The notes: a model not told the origin generated them from the letters alone. Counted from the stretch's first letter, positions 9,437-16,249 are shown. The stretch: 64,000 nucleotides of DNA from Nostoc sp. T09 (GCF_002154695.1 NZ_MTAV01000014.1:75880-139879), one strand, 5' to 3'. A program made the numbers and translations.

Positions 9437-10168
9437 ATGGATTCTATTTCAGGCAAAGTAGCACTTGTCACTGGGGCAAATCGAGGAATTGGGCGAGCAA
9501 TTGCTCACGCTTTGGCTCAAGTTGGAGCTAACGTCGCGGTTAACTATCGCAATGGTGAGCACGAAGCAAATAGCCTCTGCGAGCAAATCGAACAATTCGG
9601 CGGTCGCTCAATTGCCGTGCAAGCGGATGTCTCAAACCCGGCTGATGTCGATCGCCTTGTGGAAACAATTGAGCAAAGTTTGGGAACAGTGGCGATTCTC
9701 GTCAACAACGCAGGTATTGCACGTCCTCAACCATTAGAGGCGATCGGCGTTGCCGATTGGGATGAATTAATTAACGTGAACCTTAAATCTGCTTTTTTGG
9801 TCACTCAGGCAGTTTTACCGCCTATGCGACAGCAGCAATGGGGCCGAATTATCAATTTGTCTTCGGTTGCGGCTCAAGTAGGTGGGGTGATTGGTCCGCA
9901 CTATGCTGCTTCCAAAGCTGGTCTTCTGGGACTAACGCACGCTTATGCCTCTATTTTGGCGAAAGAAGGAATTACAGTTAATGCGATCGCTCCTGCACTG
10001 ATTGCTACAGACATGATCTCCGATAATCCTCGCATCCGTCCTGACCTAATTCCAGTCGGTCGATTTGGCGAGGTTGAAGAAGTGGCAGACGTGGCAGTGA
10101 TGCTTGCCCGAAATGCTTACATCACCGGGCAAACAATAAACGTCAATGGTGGTTGGTACATGAGTTGA
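9437..10168 (+). CDS. SDR-family 3-oxoacyl-ACP-reductase-like oxidoreductase
   Basis: Classical SDR of 243 residues. The NAD(P) motif TGANRGIG is at ~14-21, NNAG is near 90, the catalytic Ser lies in INLSSVAAQ, and YAASK supplies Tyr and Lys. The C-terminus ITGQTINVNGGWYMS is typical of FabG-like enzymes. It is transcribed divergently from the PRISE reductase with about 130 nt between the starts. The fatty-acid-synthesis fabG is normally in another context, so this may be a specialised ketoreductase. Confidence 0.85.
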   Translation: MDSISGKVALVTGANRGIGRAIAHALAQVGANVAVNYRNGEHEANSLCEQIEQFGGRSIAVQADVSNPADVDRLVETIEQSLGTVAILVNNAGIARPQPLEAIGVADWDELINVNLKSAFLVTQAVLPPMRQQQWGRIINLSSVAAQVGGVIGPHYAASKAGLLGLTHAYASILAKEGITVNAIAPALIATDMISDNPRIRPDLIPVGRFGEVEEVADVAVMLARNAYITGQTINVNGGWYMS

Positions 10169-10234
10169 GGCATCATTGGCTTTCAAATCAGCATCATCCG
10201 CATGACGTTATTAATATCGCGGCAATCATTACTA

Positions 10235-10321
10235 ATACCAATTTGAAAAATGATTGCGACAGATGGATTTGCAGAAGCTATACACAGAAAGCATTTCACA
10301 ATCCAAAATCTAAAATGGTAT
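10235..10321. mobile_element. MITE-like element, copy 1
   Basis: An 87-bp element bounded by ATACCAATTT and AAAATGGTAT. Its interior (TGATTGCGACAGATGGATT ... CAATCCAAAATCTAAAAT) recurs at 19545-19638, and in diverged form near 26765-26860. It has no coding capacity, so a non-autonomous element moved in trans is inferred. Confidence 0.65.
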
Positions 10322-10441
10322 AACATCACGGCTAGCGGCTGATGTCTCATTGGTGATTCTTCTACTATTCTTTTAGGCGTAGTTCATCTCAAATGTGTCC
10401 AGAACCACTGGTGTTGAGACTAACACAAGGAGAAAAAACTT

Positions 10442-10966
10442 ATGGGACTTTTTGATCAAATTCTCGGTGCCGTTGCTAATCCCAATCAACAAGGCAGTTT
10501 AGGGCAATTGGGAAGTATTATTAGCACTGTAGATCAGTTGAGTAATCGTACTGGTGTAGACCCTTCTACTATCCAATCGGTGTTGTCAGTTGTGGGTAGT
10601 CAAGTGCGATCGTCTTTACAACAAAAACAAGCCACACAGGGAAATGAAGAAGTGCAATTTATAGTAAATCAATTCGCAGGTACTTCTCCTAACTCTCAAG
10701 CTGTTGATTCAGTATTTGGTGGTGGTATTCAACAACAGGTGGCTGAGGTTGTTGCCCAGCGTACTGGCTTGGATACTGGTATGATTCAACAATTACTACC
10801 TTATGTAGTACCTGTTGTGCTGAATTTCTTACAGTCTGGTGCGAACGCACAAAATCCTCAATCGGGCGGAAATCCAGTGCTTAACTCATTCCTGGATGCA
10901 GACAATGATGGCGATGTTGATATCTCTGACGCCATCCAACTGGCTAGTCGTCATATGGGACGGTAG
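10442..10966 (+). CDS. DUF937-like protein with C-terminal EF-hand-like loop
   Basis: Glycine/glutamine-rich helical protein of 174 residues, starting MGLFDQILGAVANPNQQG after a good ribosome site (AAGGAGAAAAAACTT). The body (LGSIISTVDQLSNRTGVDP, YVVPVVLNFLQSG) fits the DUF937 group. The tail DADNDGDVDISDAIQLA is a calcium-binding loop of EF-hand/dockerin type. No signal peptide is seen. Function unknown; calcium-responsive assembly is a guess from the loop. Confidence 0.75.
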   Translation: MGLFDQILGAVANPNQQGSLGQLGSIISTVDQLSNRTGVDPSTIQSVLSVVGSQVRSSLQQKQATQGNEEVQFIVNQFAGTSPNSQAVDSVFGGGIQQQVAEVVAQRTGLDTGMIQQLLPYVVPVVLNFLQSGANAQNPQSGGNPVLNSFLDADNDGDVDISDAIQLASRHMGR

Positions 10967-11189
10967 TTGAATCAATTTGTTACTTCGTTGGTGAAATCGG
11001 GTTTTCTGTCAGGATCGGAAAAAGAAGAAACAGGAGAGAGGAAGACGAGGAGGACAAGGGGAATTTATTGAAGAAGTTCCTCTGTGGTTTTCCTTGTGTT
11101 CCCTCTGTCTGTTGATCGTGAGACAACAAGAATGGCAGACATGACCGGAAATCCGCAGTCGAGAATGGAGGGCAAGAAAGCCGAATTAC

Positions 11190-11220
11190 CAATGACAAAC
11201 AACAAATGACAAATGCCCAA
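11190..11220. repeat. short heptameric repeat tract (AATGACA-type)
   Basis: Imperfect repeats of AATGACAAA lie next to the end of the pentapeptide gene. The same type of tract recurs at 12400-12448 and 62478-62537. Such short tandem heptamers are characteristic of heterocystous cyanobacterial genomes. Confidence 0.6.
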
Positions 11221-11221
11221 T

Positions 11222-11752
11222 TTAAGCATTCTCATCCAGAATTGTGCCTTCCAAATTAGCTTTCTCTAAATTTGCACCGCTTAAATTGGCTTGATTCAAG
11301 TCTGCTTGAGCAAGATTCGCCTGAGTTAGATCGGCTACAGTTAAGTCTGCACCACTTAAATCGGCTCCATCTAAATTTGCCGCTACCAAAGTTGCTTCAT
11401 GTAACTCCGCCTCGCTTAGGTTAGCATCAATCAGCTTGGCAACAGTTAAATCAGCCTGACTCAAATTTGCTCCATCCAAAACTGCACCATCTAAAATGGC
11501 TCCATCTAAGATGGCTCCAGTTAGATTACTGCCAGTCAGATCGGCATTGCTTAAATCGGCTCCATTCAGATCTGCCTCAATCAAGCTAGTTTTGCTTAAA
11601 TTAGCATGGCTGAGCTTAGCACCATCTAAAATTGCTCTATTTAAAATTGCTCCACTCAGATTGGCTTCTCTCAAATTTGCTTCGCTAAGGTTAACACCAG
11701 TAAAGTCTCTTGTGCCTGCGGCATAGTTTTTTAGAAGTTCATTTGGCTTCAT
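11222..11752 (-). CDS. pentapeptide-repeat protein
   Basis: A 176-residue protein made almost wholly of A(D/N)LXX pentapeptides (NLSEANLREANLSGA and so on) from residue ~18 to the end. This is predicted to fold as a right-handed quadrilateral beta helix. No signal peptide or membrane segment is present, so it is probably cytosolic. Pentapeptide proteins are numerous in cyanobacteria and mostly of unknown role. The gene is monocistronic on the minus strand. Confidence 0.92.
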   Translation of the reverse strand: MKPNELLKNYAAGTRDFTGVNLSEANLREANLSGAILNRAILDGAKLSHANLSKTSLIEADLNGADLSNADLTGSNLTGAILDGAILDGAVLDGANLSQADLTVAKLIDANLSEAELHEATLVAANLDGADLSGADLTVADLTQANLAQADLNQANLSGANLEKANLEGTILDENA

Positions 11753-12034
11753 AGATTATGCTCCGCTAGTTTTTATTGCTTTTCGAGTCACGGCAATCTA
11801 TTACCCAGCATTGGCAACAGAGGATTTCAAAGTATAGTTAAGCTATGTTAGCTATTTTGAATTTTTTCTGTAACTAGCTAAAGTTGCTAGTTAATTTCAT
11901 CCCTAAGATAGTGGACGTTGCTATAACAAGAAATGAAATTTCGGCATTAAAATCTCAAAACCCTCATCTTCTCTGTGTCTAAAGCGTTATACCAATTCTG
12001 TATGAAGATACGCCAAATTACGCCAAACTTATAG

Positions 12035-12244
12035 ATGAGTGCATTGAGTAATTTTGTGCTGAGTCGTCTATTCCAAATTGAGATTTCAGAAAGCCGAGAA
12101 GAATTGGAGAAAGTCCTTAGACATGCGACAACGGCAAGCAGCGGTTCAGACTTAGAACGATTAAAAAAGCGGTTGCAGGAACCATCTGGGATTCAAAGCT
12201 ATGGTCAAATTCAAAAATGGCTCAAGAGTGAATTAGGGCTTTGA
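12035..12244 (+). CDS. hypothetical small protein (69 aa)
   Basis: Charged, helical 69-residue protein (SRLFQIEISESREELEKVLRHATT ...). It has no recognisable domain and a weak ribosome site. It stands alone between the pentapeptide gene and the 2H-like gene. Composition looks like real coding sequence. Confidence 0.45.
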   Translation: MSALSNFVLSRLFQIEISESREELEKVLRHATTASSGSDLERLKKRLQEPSGIQSYGQIQKWLKSELGL

Positions 12245-12399
12245 GTTGTGTACAAAACAGTCATTGATATGACATTTCTGTTGTTGCTTGAGTACCATCT
12301 ATGAACCTAAAATTTGTCTTAAATAAACCTTATTGAAATATAAAATCTATATTTTGGCGATAATCTCTGCTCAATCAATAGTCAAAAGTCCAGAATCTC

Positions 12400-12448
12400 A
12401 TGACTAATGACTATTGACAATTGACTAATGACTATTAACTAATGACTA
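12400..12448. repeat. heptameric tandem repeats (TGACTAA/TGACTAT)
   Basis: About six imperfect copies of a TGACTAN heptamer at the 3' end of the 2H-like gene; the last copies run into its coding end. Confidence 0.7.
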
Positions 12449-13226
12449 AACTCGGCCAGTCTGGTTGGCGGTAATAGCGTGTCATGTCGTCAAATTTTCT
12501 CAGTTCAACACGATCTACCAAAAATCCTGGTGAGTTTAATAGCCATTGTTGATTTAAATCAGAGAGCATGGTGCTAAAGCTTGTACGATCTAGTTCGGGT
12601 GAAATCTCTCCAAAATAGCCTAATGTAATATGGGCAGTGAAGTGATAATGTTGTTCAATACCCAAAGCCATTAGTTGGGGATTTTGATAAACAGTGCGGC
12701 GAAATTTAATCACCTGTTCGTAGGAACTTTCATCCTGCGGTACTAAACAAACTCCTATAGCTCTTGGCATGACTATCAATCCCAGCACTTGCCAATATAT
12801 AGGTTGATTATCGGTTGCGATCGCTTTTTGATAGTCCTGAAATATTTCCGCCAAGCAAGAACGTAATTGCAGTTCAAATTCGGGGTTTTTCTCGCAGGCG
12901 TCACGGTAAGCACTATCCCAAATCAAGTCTGCTAACGTCAAATGAAAGCTAGTATCTGGTACAGGCACAATCAAATCACTGTTGGCAGACAACTGCAACA
13001 ATTGTTGTTGATAACTTTGTAACTGGGCGTAGAAACCAGAGTTTTCTGTTGCTTCTACCGCAGGTGGAGTAATTAGCGAGTAGCCGGGAAATGGTACTGC
13101 TTGCCTCAACCCAGAATCTGGCTGAAATTTAGAAGACTCCTGAATATGCTGGACTTGGGATCTGTAAGCTTCTGGTAGCATCATTCGTGCTACCCGATTC
13201 AAGTAAGTTTGATAATTGTCGTCCAA
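12435..13226 (-). CDS. 2H phosphoesterase-like (DUF1868-type) protein
   Basis: Cytosolic protein of 263 residues with two H-x-T motifs in the expected order: SFHLTLAD near the middle and FTAHITLGYF in the last third. Paired His-x-Thr motifs define the 2H phosphoesterase superfamily (2'-5' RNA ligase and cyclic phosphodiesterase relatives), and the context resembles DUF1868. A substrate carrying a 2',3'-cyclic or 2'-5' phosphate is plausible but not shown. The gene lies just downstream of the tRNA array on the same strand, but with its own start about 160 nt after the last tRNA. Confidence 0.7.
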   Translation of the reverse strand: MDDNYQTYLNRVARMMLPEAYRSQVQHIQESSKFQPDSGLRQAVPFPGYSLITPPAVEATENSGFYAQLQSYQQQLLQLSANSDLIVPVPDTSFHLTLADLIWDSAYRDACEKNPEFELQLRSCLAEIFQDYQKAIATDNQPIYWQVLGLIVMPRAIGVCLVPQDESSYEQVIKFRRTVYQNPQLMALGIEQHYHFTAHITLGYFGEISPELDRTSFSTMLSDLNQQWLLNSPGFLVDRVELRKFDDMTRYYRQPDWPSLVIS

Positions 13227-13386
13227 TCTCGTTGGCCTCGCGCTCTCACTGGATAGATTTTAGCTGAATAGGCGGTAAACCCTGCACTCTAGCTGCAAGG
13301 CTAAGCTTCTAAATCAGAGTCTGTGAAATTTATCCGGTTAAACAGACTTTACCAAAAACTTTGTGAAAGCGATCGCAGTTGAGTAA

Positions 13387-13458
13387 TCCACCAGGGAGGT
13401 ACTGCCCCTCCTGTATCTGTGTTATCAGCACAGCGCCTCACTTTTCGGCTTCTGGTGG
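13387..13458 (-). tRNA. tRNA-Ile(GAT)-like, non-canonical D and T loops
   Basis: The 72-nt segment folds as a cloverleaf. Acceptor CCACCAG/CTGGTGG is perfect, the anticodon stem CTGTG/CACAG carries loop CTGATAA (T33, anticodon GAT), and the T stem GGAGG/CCTCC is perfect. The T loop is GGCAGTA instead of TTCRANY, and the D loop lacks GG. It is spaced 4 nt from tRNA-Ser and is the last member of the array. Function is doubtful, but all stems are intact. Confidence 0.6.
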
Positions 13459-13462
13459 AAGG

Positions 13463-13545
13463 CGGAAGATGGAGGAATCGAACCCCTAGGTATTACCCTA
13501 CCCCGGTTTTCAAGACCGGTTGCCGACCATTCAGCGGCATCTTCC
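13463..13545 (-). tRNA. tRNA-Ser(TGA)
   Basis: Acceptor GGAAGAT/ATCTTCC, anticodon loop CTTGAAA (TGA, reads UCA), long variable arm as expected for Ser, T loop TTCGATT. CCA is not encoded. Confidence 0.88.
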
Positions 13546-13552
13546 ATTCAGG

Positions 13553-13628
13553 GGTGTCTGAGGAGGCTTGAACTCCCTAATGACTGGTTCCACAAACCAG
13601 CGCCGCGACCACTTTGGCTTCAGACACC
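13553..13628 (-). tRNA. tRNA-His(GTG)
   Basis: Anticodon loop TTGTGGA gives GTG. The encoded extra G at -1 opposite C73 is the histidine identity pair. Acceptor GTGTCTG/CAGACAC; T loop TTCAAGC. Confidence 0.88.
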
Positions 13629-13633
13629 ACAGT

Positions 13634-13706
13634 GGAGCCAAGGGGATTTGAACCCCTAACCTTCCGCTTGCAAGGCGGATGCTCTAGCCAGTTGAGCTAT
13701 GGTCCC
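13634..13706 (-). tRNA. tRNA-Ala(TGC)
   Basis: Anticodon loop CTTGCAA gives TGC (reads GCA). Acceptor GGGACCA/TGGCTCC has one A-C mismatch. D and T arms are standard (GGGG/CCCC T stem, loop TTCAAAT). Confidence 0.85.
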
Positions 13707-13712
13707 ATTTGG

Positions 13713-13784
13713 CAGGAGTGGTAGGACTTGAACCTACATCGGTAGATTTAGAAGATCGATGCCCATCCATTAGGCGACACTCCC
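13713..13784 (-). tRNA. tRNA-Arg(TCT)
   Basis: Anticodon loop CTTCTAA gives TCT (reads AGA). The anticodon stem has one mismatch. Acceptor GGGAGTG/CACTCCT; G73 followed by an encoded CCA. Confidence 0.83.
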
Positions 13785-13793
13785 ATAAATTGG

Positions 13794-13892
13794 TAGCCCT
13801 GACAGGAATTGTAGACGCGGAGCGGCTTCCCGAAGGGTACCTGCGACTTCCTCTTTGTAAGAGAGGCACTCTCCCCACTGAGTTACAGGGCT
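13794..13892 (-). tRNA. tRNA-Val(TAC) with 26-nt insertion in the T loop
   Basis: Acceptor AGCCCTG/CAGGGCT is perfect, D stem ACTC/GAGT, anticodon loop CTTACAA (TAC), T stem GCAGG/CCTGT. Between the T-stem strands lie 33 nt instead of 7, carrying a palindromic repeat (ACCCTTCGGGAAGCCGCT ... GCGTCTACAA). A73 and CCA are encoded. The rest of the tRNA is intact. Nearly the same insertion occurs in tRNA-Thr at 14068. Confidence 0.8.
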
Positions 13893-13897
13893 ACGAG

Positions 13898-13969
13898 AGC
13901 GAGTGATGGGACTCGAACCCATGCGCTGAGTGTGGCGCACTCAGATGCTAGCCACTACATCACACCCGC
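13898..13969 (-). tRNA. tRNA-Gly(GCC), C33 variant
   Basis: Acceptor GCGGGTG/CACTCGC, D stem ATGT/GCAT, T arm ATGGG/CCCAT with TTCGAGT. The anticodon loop GCGCCAC places GCC at 34-36 but has C rather than the near-universal T at position 33. Confidence 0.75.
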
Positions 13970-13992
13970 ATTGAAGAACCTATACGGTTCAG

Positions 13993-14063
13993 AGCGATCG
14001 ACGAGACTCGAACTCGTACCGTGAGTTTGGAAGACTCTGATGCTGCCTTTACACCACGATCGC
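13993..14063 (-). tRNA. tRNA-Gly(TCC)
   Basis: Anticodon loop CTTCCAA gives TCC. The acceptor stem GCGATCG/CGATCGC is built from HIP1-like sequence on both strands. T loop TTCGAGT. One mismatch at the base of the anticodon stem. Confidence 0.83.
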
Positions 14064-14067
14064 ATTA

Positions 14068-14167
14068 AGCTGGTAACAGGAATTGTAGACGCGAAGCGGC
14101 TTCCCGAAGGGTACCTGCAACCTACTAATTACAAGTCAGTTGCTCTGCCAGATTGAGCTACACCAGC
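14068..14167 (-). tRNA. tRNA-Thr(TGT) with 26-nt insertion in the T loop
   Basis: Acceptor GCTGGTG/TACCAGC, anticodon loop CTTGTAA (TGT, reads ACA), T stem GCAGG/CCTGT. The T loop is 33 nt and carries the same palindromic repeat as tRNA-Val at 13794, differing by one base. No CCA encoded. Confidence 0.8.
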
Positions 14168-14170
14168 ATT

Positions 14171-14232
14171 TGTGGATCTGAGAGTAGAAATTGTAGTCGC
14201 TCTTTTGGGCGACTACCCGCTCCATCTCAGCC
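14171..14232. repeat. nested palindrome between tRNA genes
   Basis: An inner 8-bp stem GTAGTCGC/GCGACTAC sits inside an outer stem CTGAGA/TCTCAG. The inner hairpin begins after AATT, exactly as the insertions in tRNA-Val and tRNA-Thr do. It may be an insertion into a decayed tRNA gene. Confidence 0.6.
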
Positions 14233-14233
14233 A

Positions 14234-14308
14234 TACCCCTGACTGGATTTGAACCAGCATCCTCTTTATTTTAAATAAAGCGCCTCGTACCAATTGGGCT
14301 ACAGGGGC
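14234..14308 (-). tRNA. tRNA-Leu(TAA)-like with short variable loop
   Basis: Acceptor GCCCCTG/CAGGGGT, anticodon stem CTTTA/TAAAG, loop TTTAAAA (T33, anticodon TAA, reads UUA), T arm GCTGG/CCAGT. The variable region is only 5 nt, whereas bacterial tRNA-Leu normally has a long arm. Identity as Leu rests on the anticodon only. Confidence 0.7.
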
Positions 14309-14333
14309 AAAAATCAAAAAATATCAATCACAT

Positions 14334-15215
14334 CTAAAGCTTGGAATGTTGTTTTTTCGCCCAATAACCTCTAGGCGGTTTTTCAATACCGTAAGCTTTA
14401 CACCATTTTTCCACCGCCTTATCGCTCACACCAAAATCTTTTGCTATTTGAGAAGTTGGTTTAGTCCAAATCATTTTTTTTAGTTCTTCTTTAGAAGGTC
14501 TTACAGTTCGTCTACATGCTAATTTAGAGCATTGCTGAGAACAGTAAGTATCTTGATCTGGGTTAGTTAGTAGCTTGCCACAGTACAAGCAAGTTCCGTG
14601 TGCAAATTGACAACTATAAATACCATTTCCATTGTTAATAAGTTGTCTTAGTACTAGTGGTATTTTGTGCCAACGATCGCGACTTTCTGCACTATCAAAC
14701 ACCAAAACGCTGATGACACGCTCGTTAGCCTCAGTCTCATTTATTGATTCTGACGATTTTAACTTTCGCTCTAAATCTTTGTGAGCCTTGCCTGCATGGT
14801 TATCCGTCAAAGCGTGACAGTTAGGACATAATAGCAGGAGATTTTCTAATCTATTGTCATGTCGATCGCCATTGATATGATGGAGTTCTAAAGGAATAGT
14901 GCCATCAAGCCAAGCGTTGGCGTAACAAGACTCGCACTTTGGAACTTTGAGACCATCCCTAATCAGCTTGAGTTTCAAACTATGGGTCTGAATGGTTGAC
15001 CCTTTGTAACAGTAATCACTTGCTGGCTTTAGCCTATTTGATTTGCGTCCTTTTCCACCTTGATTTCCTTTATAGACAATGTTCAATTTAGCTAGATAAA
15101 AGTCTAAAGTAAGAGGTTTGCAATTTAATTGACGACAAATAAAAGCTTTAGAACGATGCTCGTCAATCCATTGCCTAATTTGTGCTTCTTTTTTTAGGAT
15201 GTCATTTCTTCTCAT
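14334..15215 (-). CDS. HNH endonuclease inside the tRNA array
   Basis: A 293-residue protein. The central HNH fold includes CESCY, the catalytic run LELHHINGDRHDNRLENL and CPNCHALT, so zinc-ribbon cysteines and the HHIN core are present (~residues 95-150). A second CxxC-type zinc pair (CLYCGKL, CSQQC) follows, then a C-terminal helix-turn-helix (SQIAKDFGVSDKAVEKWCKAYGI). This architecture fits phage/homing-type HNH nucleases that recognise DNA through the HTH. It lies on the same strand between tRNA-Lys and tRNA-Leu(TAA) with its own ATG. HNH genes inside long tRNA arrays of Nostocales are known; a homing origin is inferred. Confidence 0.85.
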   Translation of the reverse strand: MRRNDILKKEAQIRQWIDEHRSKAFICRQLNCKPLTLDFYLAKLNIVYKGNQGGKGRKSNRLKPASDYCYKGSTIQTHSLKLKLIRDGLKVPKCESCYANAWLDGTIPLELHHINGDRHDNRLENLLLLCPNCHALTDNHAGKAHKDLERKLKSSESINETEANERVISVLVFDSAESRDRWHKIPLVLRQLINNGNGIYSCQFAHGTCLYCGKLLTNPDQDTYCSQQCSKLACRRTVRPSKEELKKMIWTKPTSQIAKDFGVSDKAVEKWCKAYGIEKPPRGYWAKKQHSKL

Positions 15216-15312
15216 ACCTCCGTATCATATCATACGTTACTTTATTTATTCTTAATACGTCTACCTTGAAATTTATGGCAGCTACATAATTTTCCTCATT
15301 TTAGTAAATTTA

Positions 15313-15385
15313 TGGGGTATACAGGAGTCGAACCTGTCTGAGTCGGATTAAAAATCCGATGCACTTGCCGCTATGCCAATACCCC
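15313..15385 (-). tRNA. tRNA-Lys(TTT)
   Basis: Acceptor GGGGTAT/ATACCCC, D stem GCAT/GTGC, anticodon loop TTTTTAA (TTT), T loop TTCGACT. First tRNA on the promoter side of the HNH gene. Confidence 0.87.
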
Positions 15386-15431
15386 ATACACAAGGCCGTT
15401 ATTTACCCGCTCTGGCAACGACCCAATTTGG

Positions 15432-15506
15432 TACTCCCGACAGGAATCGAACCTGCAAAAATTCCGTCCCTCAAACGGAAGCGTTTACCAATTTCGCCAC
15501 GGGAGT
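15432..15506 (-). tRNA. tRNA-Leu(GAG) lacking a long variable arm
   Basis: Acceptor ACTCCCG/CGGGAGT, a D arm resembling Leu tRNAs (GGCGAAATTGGTAAACGC), anticodon loop TTGAGGG (GAG), T loop TTCGATT, A73 and encoded CCA. The variable region is ATTTTT, about 6 nt. Confidence 0.78.
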
Positions 15507-15511
15507 ATCAG

Positions 15512-15585
15512 TACCCCTGACAGGAGTCGAACCTGCAAAACACTCGGTCTAAACGAGCGACGGTTTCCAATTACGTCACAGGGGC
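15512..15585 (-). tRNA. tRNA-Leu(TAG) lacking a long variable arm
   Basis: Acceptor GCCCCTG/CAGGGGT after a 5-bp T stem GCAGG/CCTGT. Anticodon stem GCTCG/CGAGT, loop TTTAGAC (TAG, reads CUA). The variable region is GTTTT only. Confidence 0.75.
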
Positions 15586-15591
15586 AAATGG

Positions 15592-15665
15592 TCGGGATGG
15601 TAGGATTTGAACCTACGACTCCTTGTCCCCAAAACAAGGCTTCTAGACCACTGAATTACATCCCG
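15592..15665 (-). tRNA. tRNA-Pro(TGG)
   Basis: Acceptor CGGGATG/CATCCCG, anticodon loop TTTGGGG (TGG, reads CCA), T stem GTAGG/CCTAC with TTCAAAT; A73 and CCA encoded. Confidence 0.88.
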
Positions 15666-15673
15666 ATATCTGG

Positions 15674-15747
15674 TACTCCTGACAGGATTTGAAAGAGCAA
15701 CACATCGCTTCTGGCGCGATCGCCTCTTCCAATTGGGCTACAGGAGC
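15674..15747 (-). pseudogene. tRNA-Leu(CAG)-like, probably non-functional
   Basis: Acceptor GCTCCTG/CAGGAGT and anticodon stem ATCGC/GCGAT are intact; the loop GCCAGAA gives CAG with C33. The T stem is broken (GCTCT against CCTGT), although the loop TTCAAAT remains. The variable region is short and A73-CCA is encoded. Likely a decaying tRNA. Confidence 0.65.
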
Positions 15748-15756
15748 ATAATTTGG

Positions 15757-15829
15757 CTGCCCTGCCAGGGTTTGAACCTGGAGTCTCCTCGTTCAAAGCG
15801 AGGGATGTTGCCAGTTACACTACAGGGCA
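15757..15829 (-). tRNA. tRNA-Gln(TTG)
   Basis: Acceptor TGCCCTG/CAGGGCA, anticodon loop CTTTGAA (TTG), T stem CCAGG/CCTGG, G73 and CCA encoded. Confidence 0.88.
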
Positions 15830-15837
15830 ATAATTGG

Positions 15838-15911
15838 CTGCCGAGGTTGGGGTCGAACCAACATCTCCGTGATTCAGAGTCACAGCGACTTTCCAAGTCG
15901 TCCACTCGGCA
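15838..15911 (-). tRNA. tRNA-Gln(CTG)
   Basis: Acceptor TGCCGAG/CTCGGCA, anticodon loop CTCTGAA (CTG, reads CAG), T loop TTCGACC, G73 and CCA encoded. A dedicated Gln(CTG) tRNA is unusual for a cyanobacterium, where TTG usually suffices. Confidence 0.82.
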
Positions 15912-15916
15912 ATGAA

Positions 15917-15991
<75 letters not shown>

Positions 15992-16000
15992 ATGTGCCAG

Positions 16001-16074
16001 TCCCCCAGATCCGGATTGAACGGATGACCTCCTGTTCTTCAGACAGGCGCTACTACCAACTGAGCTACCAGGGG
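16001..16074 (-). tRNA. tRNA-Phe(GAA)
   Basis: Acceptor CCCCTGG/CTGGGGG with two G-U pairs, anticodon loop CTGAAGA (GAA), T stem ATCCG/CGGAT, A73; CCA not encoded. Confidence 0.84.
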
Positions 16075-16080
16075 ATAAGG

Positions 16081-16154
16081 CGAGAACGGAGGGACTTGAA
16101 CCCCCACTCTTCAGGTTCGTAATCTGAGATGTTATCCAGTTACACCACGTTCTC
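16081..16154 (-). tRNA. tRNA-Arg(ACG)
   Basis: Acceptor GAGAACG/CGTTCTC, anticodon loop TTACGAA (ACG), T loop TTCAAGT, G73. One mismatch closes the anticodon stem. Confidence 0.83.
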
Positions 16155-16160
16155 ATAAGG

Positions 16161-16245
16161 CGGAGAGAGAGGGAGTTGAACCCACAGTGGACTTGCATCC
16201 ACGACTGTTTAGCAAACAGCTTGCCCTGCCAATAACAATCTCTCC
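16161..16245 (-). tRNA. tRNA-Ser(GCT)
   Basis: Acceptor GGAGAGA/TCTCTCC, anticodon loop TTGCTAA (GCT, reads AGC), long variable arm GTGGATGCAAGTCCAC; class II as expected. Confidence 0.86.
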
Positions 16246-16249
16246 ATGA

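Noticed and set aside
12400-12448. CRISPR-like array
   Set aside because: Units are 7 bp without spacers; this is a heptameric tandem repeat, as at 62478-62537. No CRISPR array was seen anywhere in the window.
14234-14308. tRNA with TAA loop read as an ochre-suppressor tRNA
   Set aside because: With U33 fixed, the anticodon is TAA, which reads the UUA Leu codon. A suppressor would need anticodon TTA.
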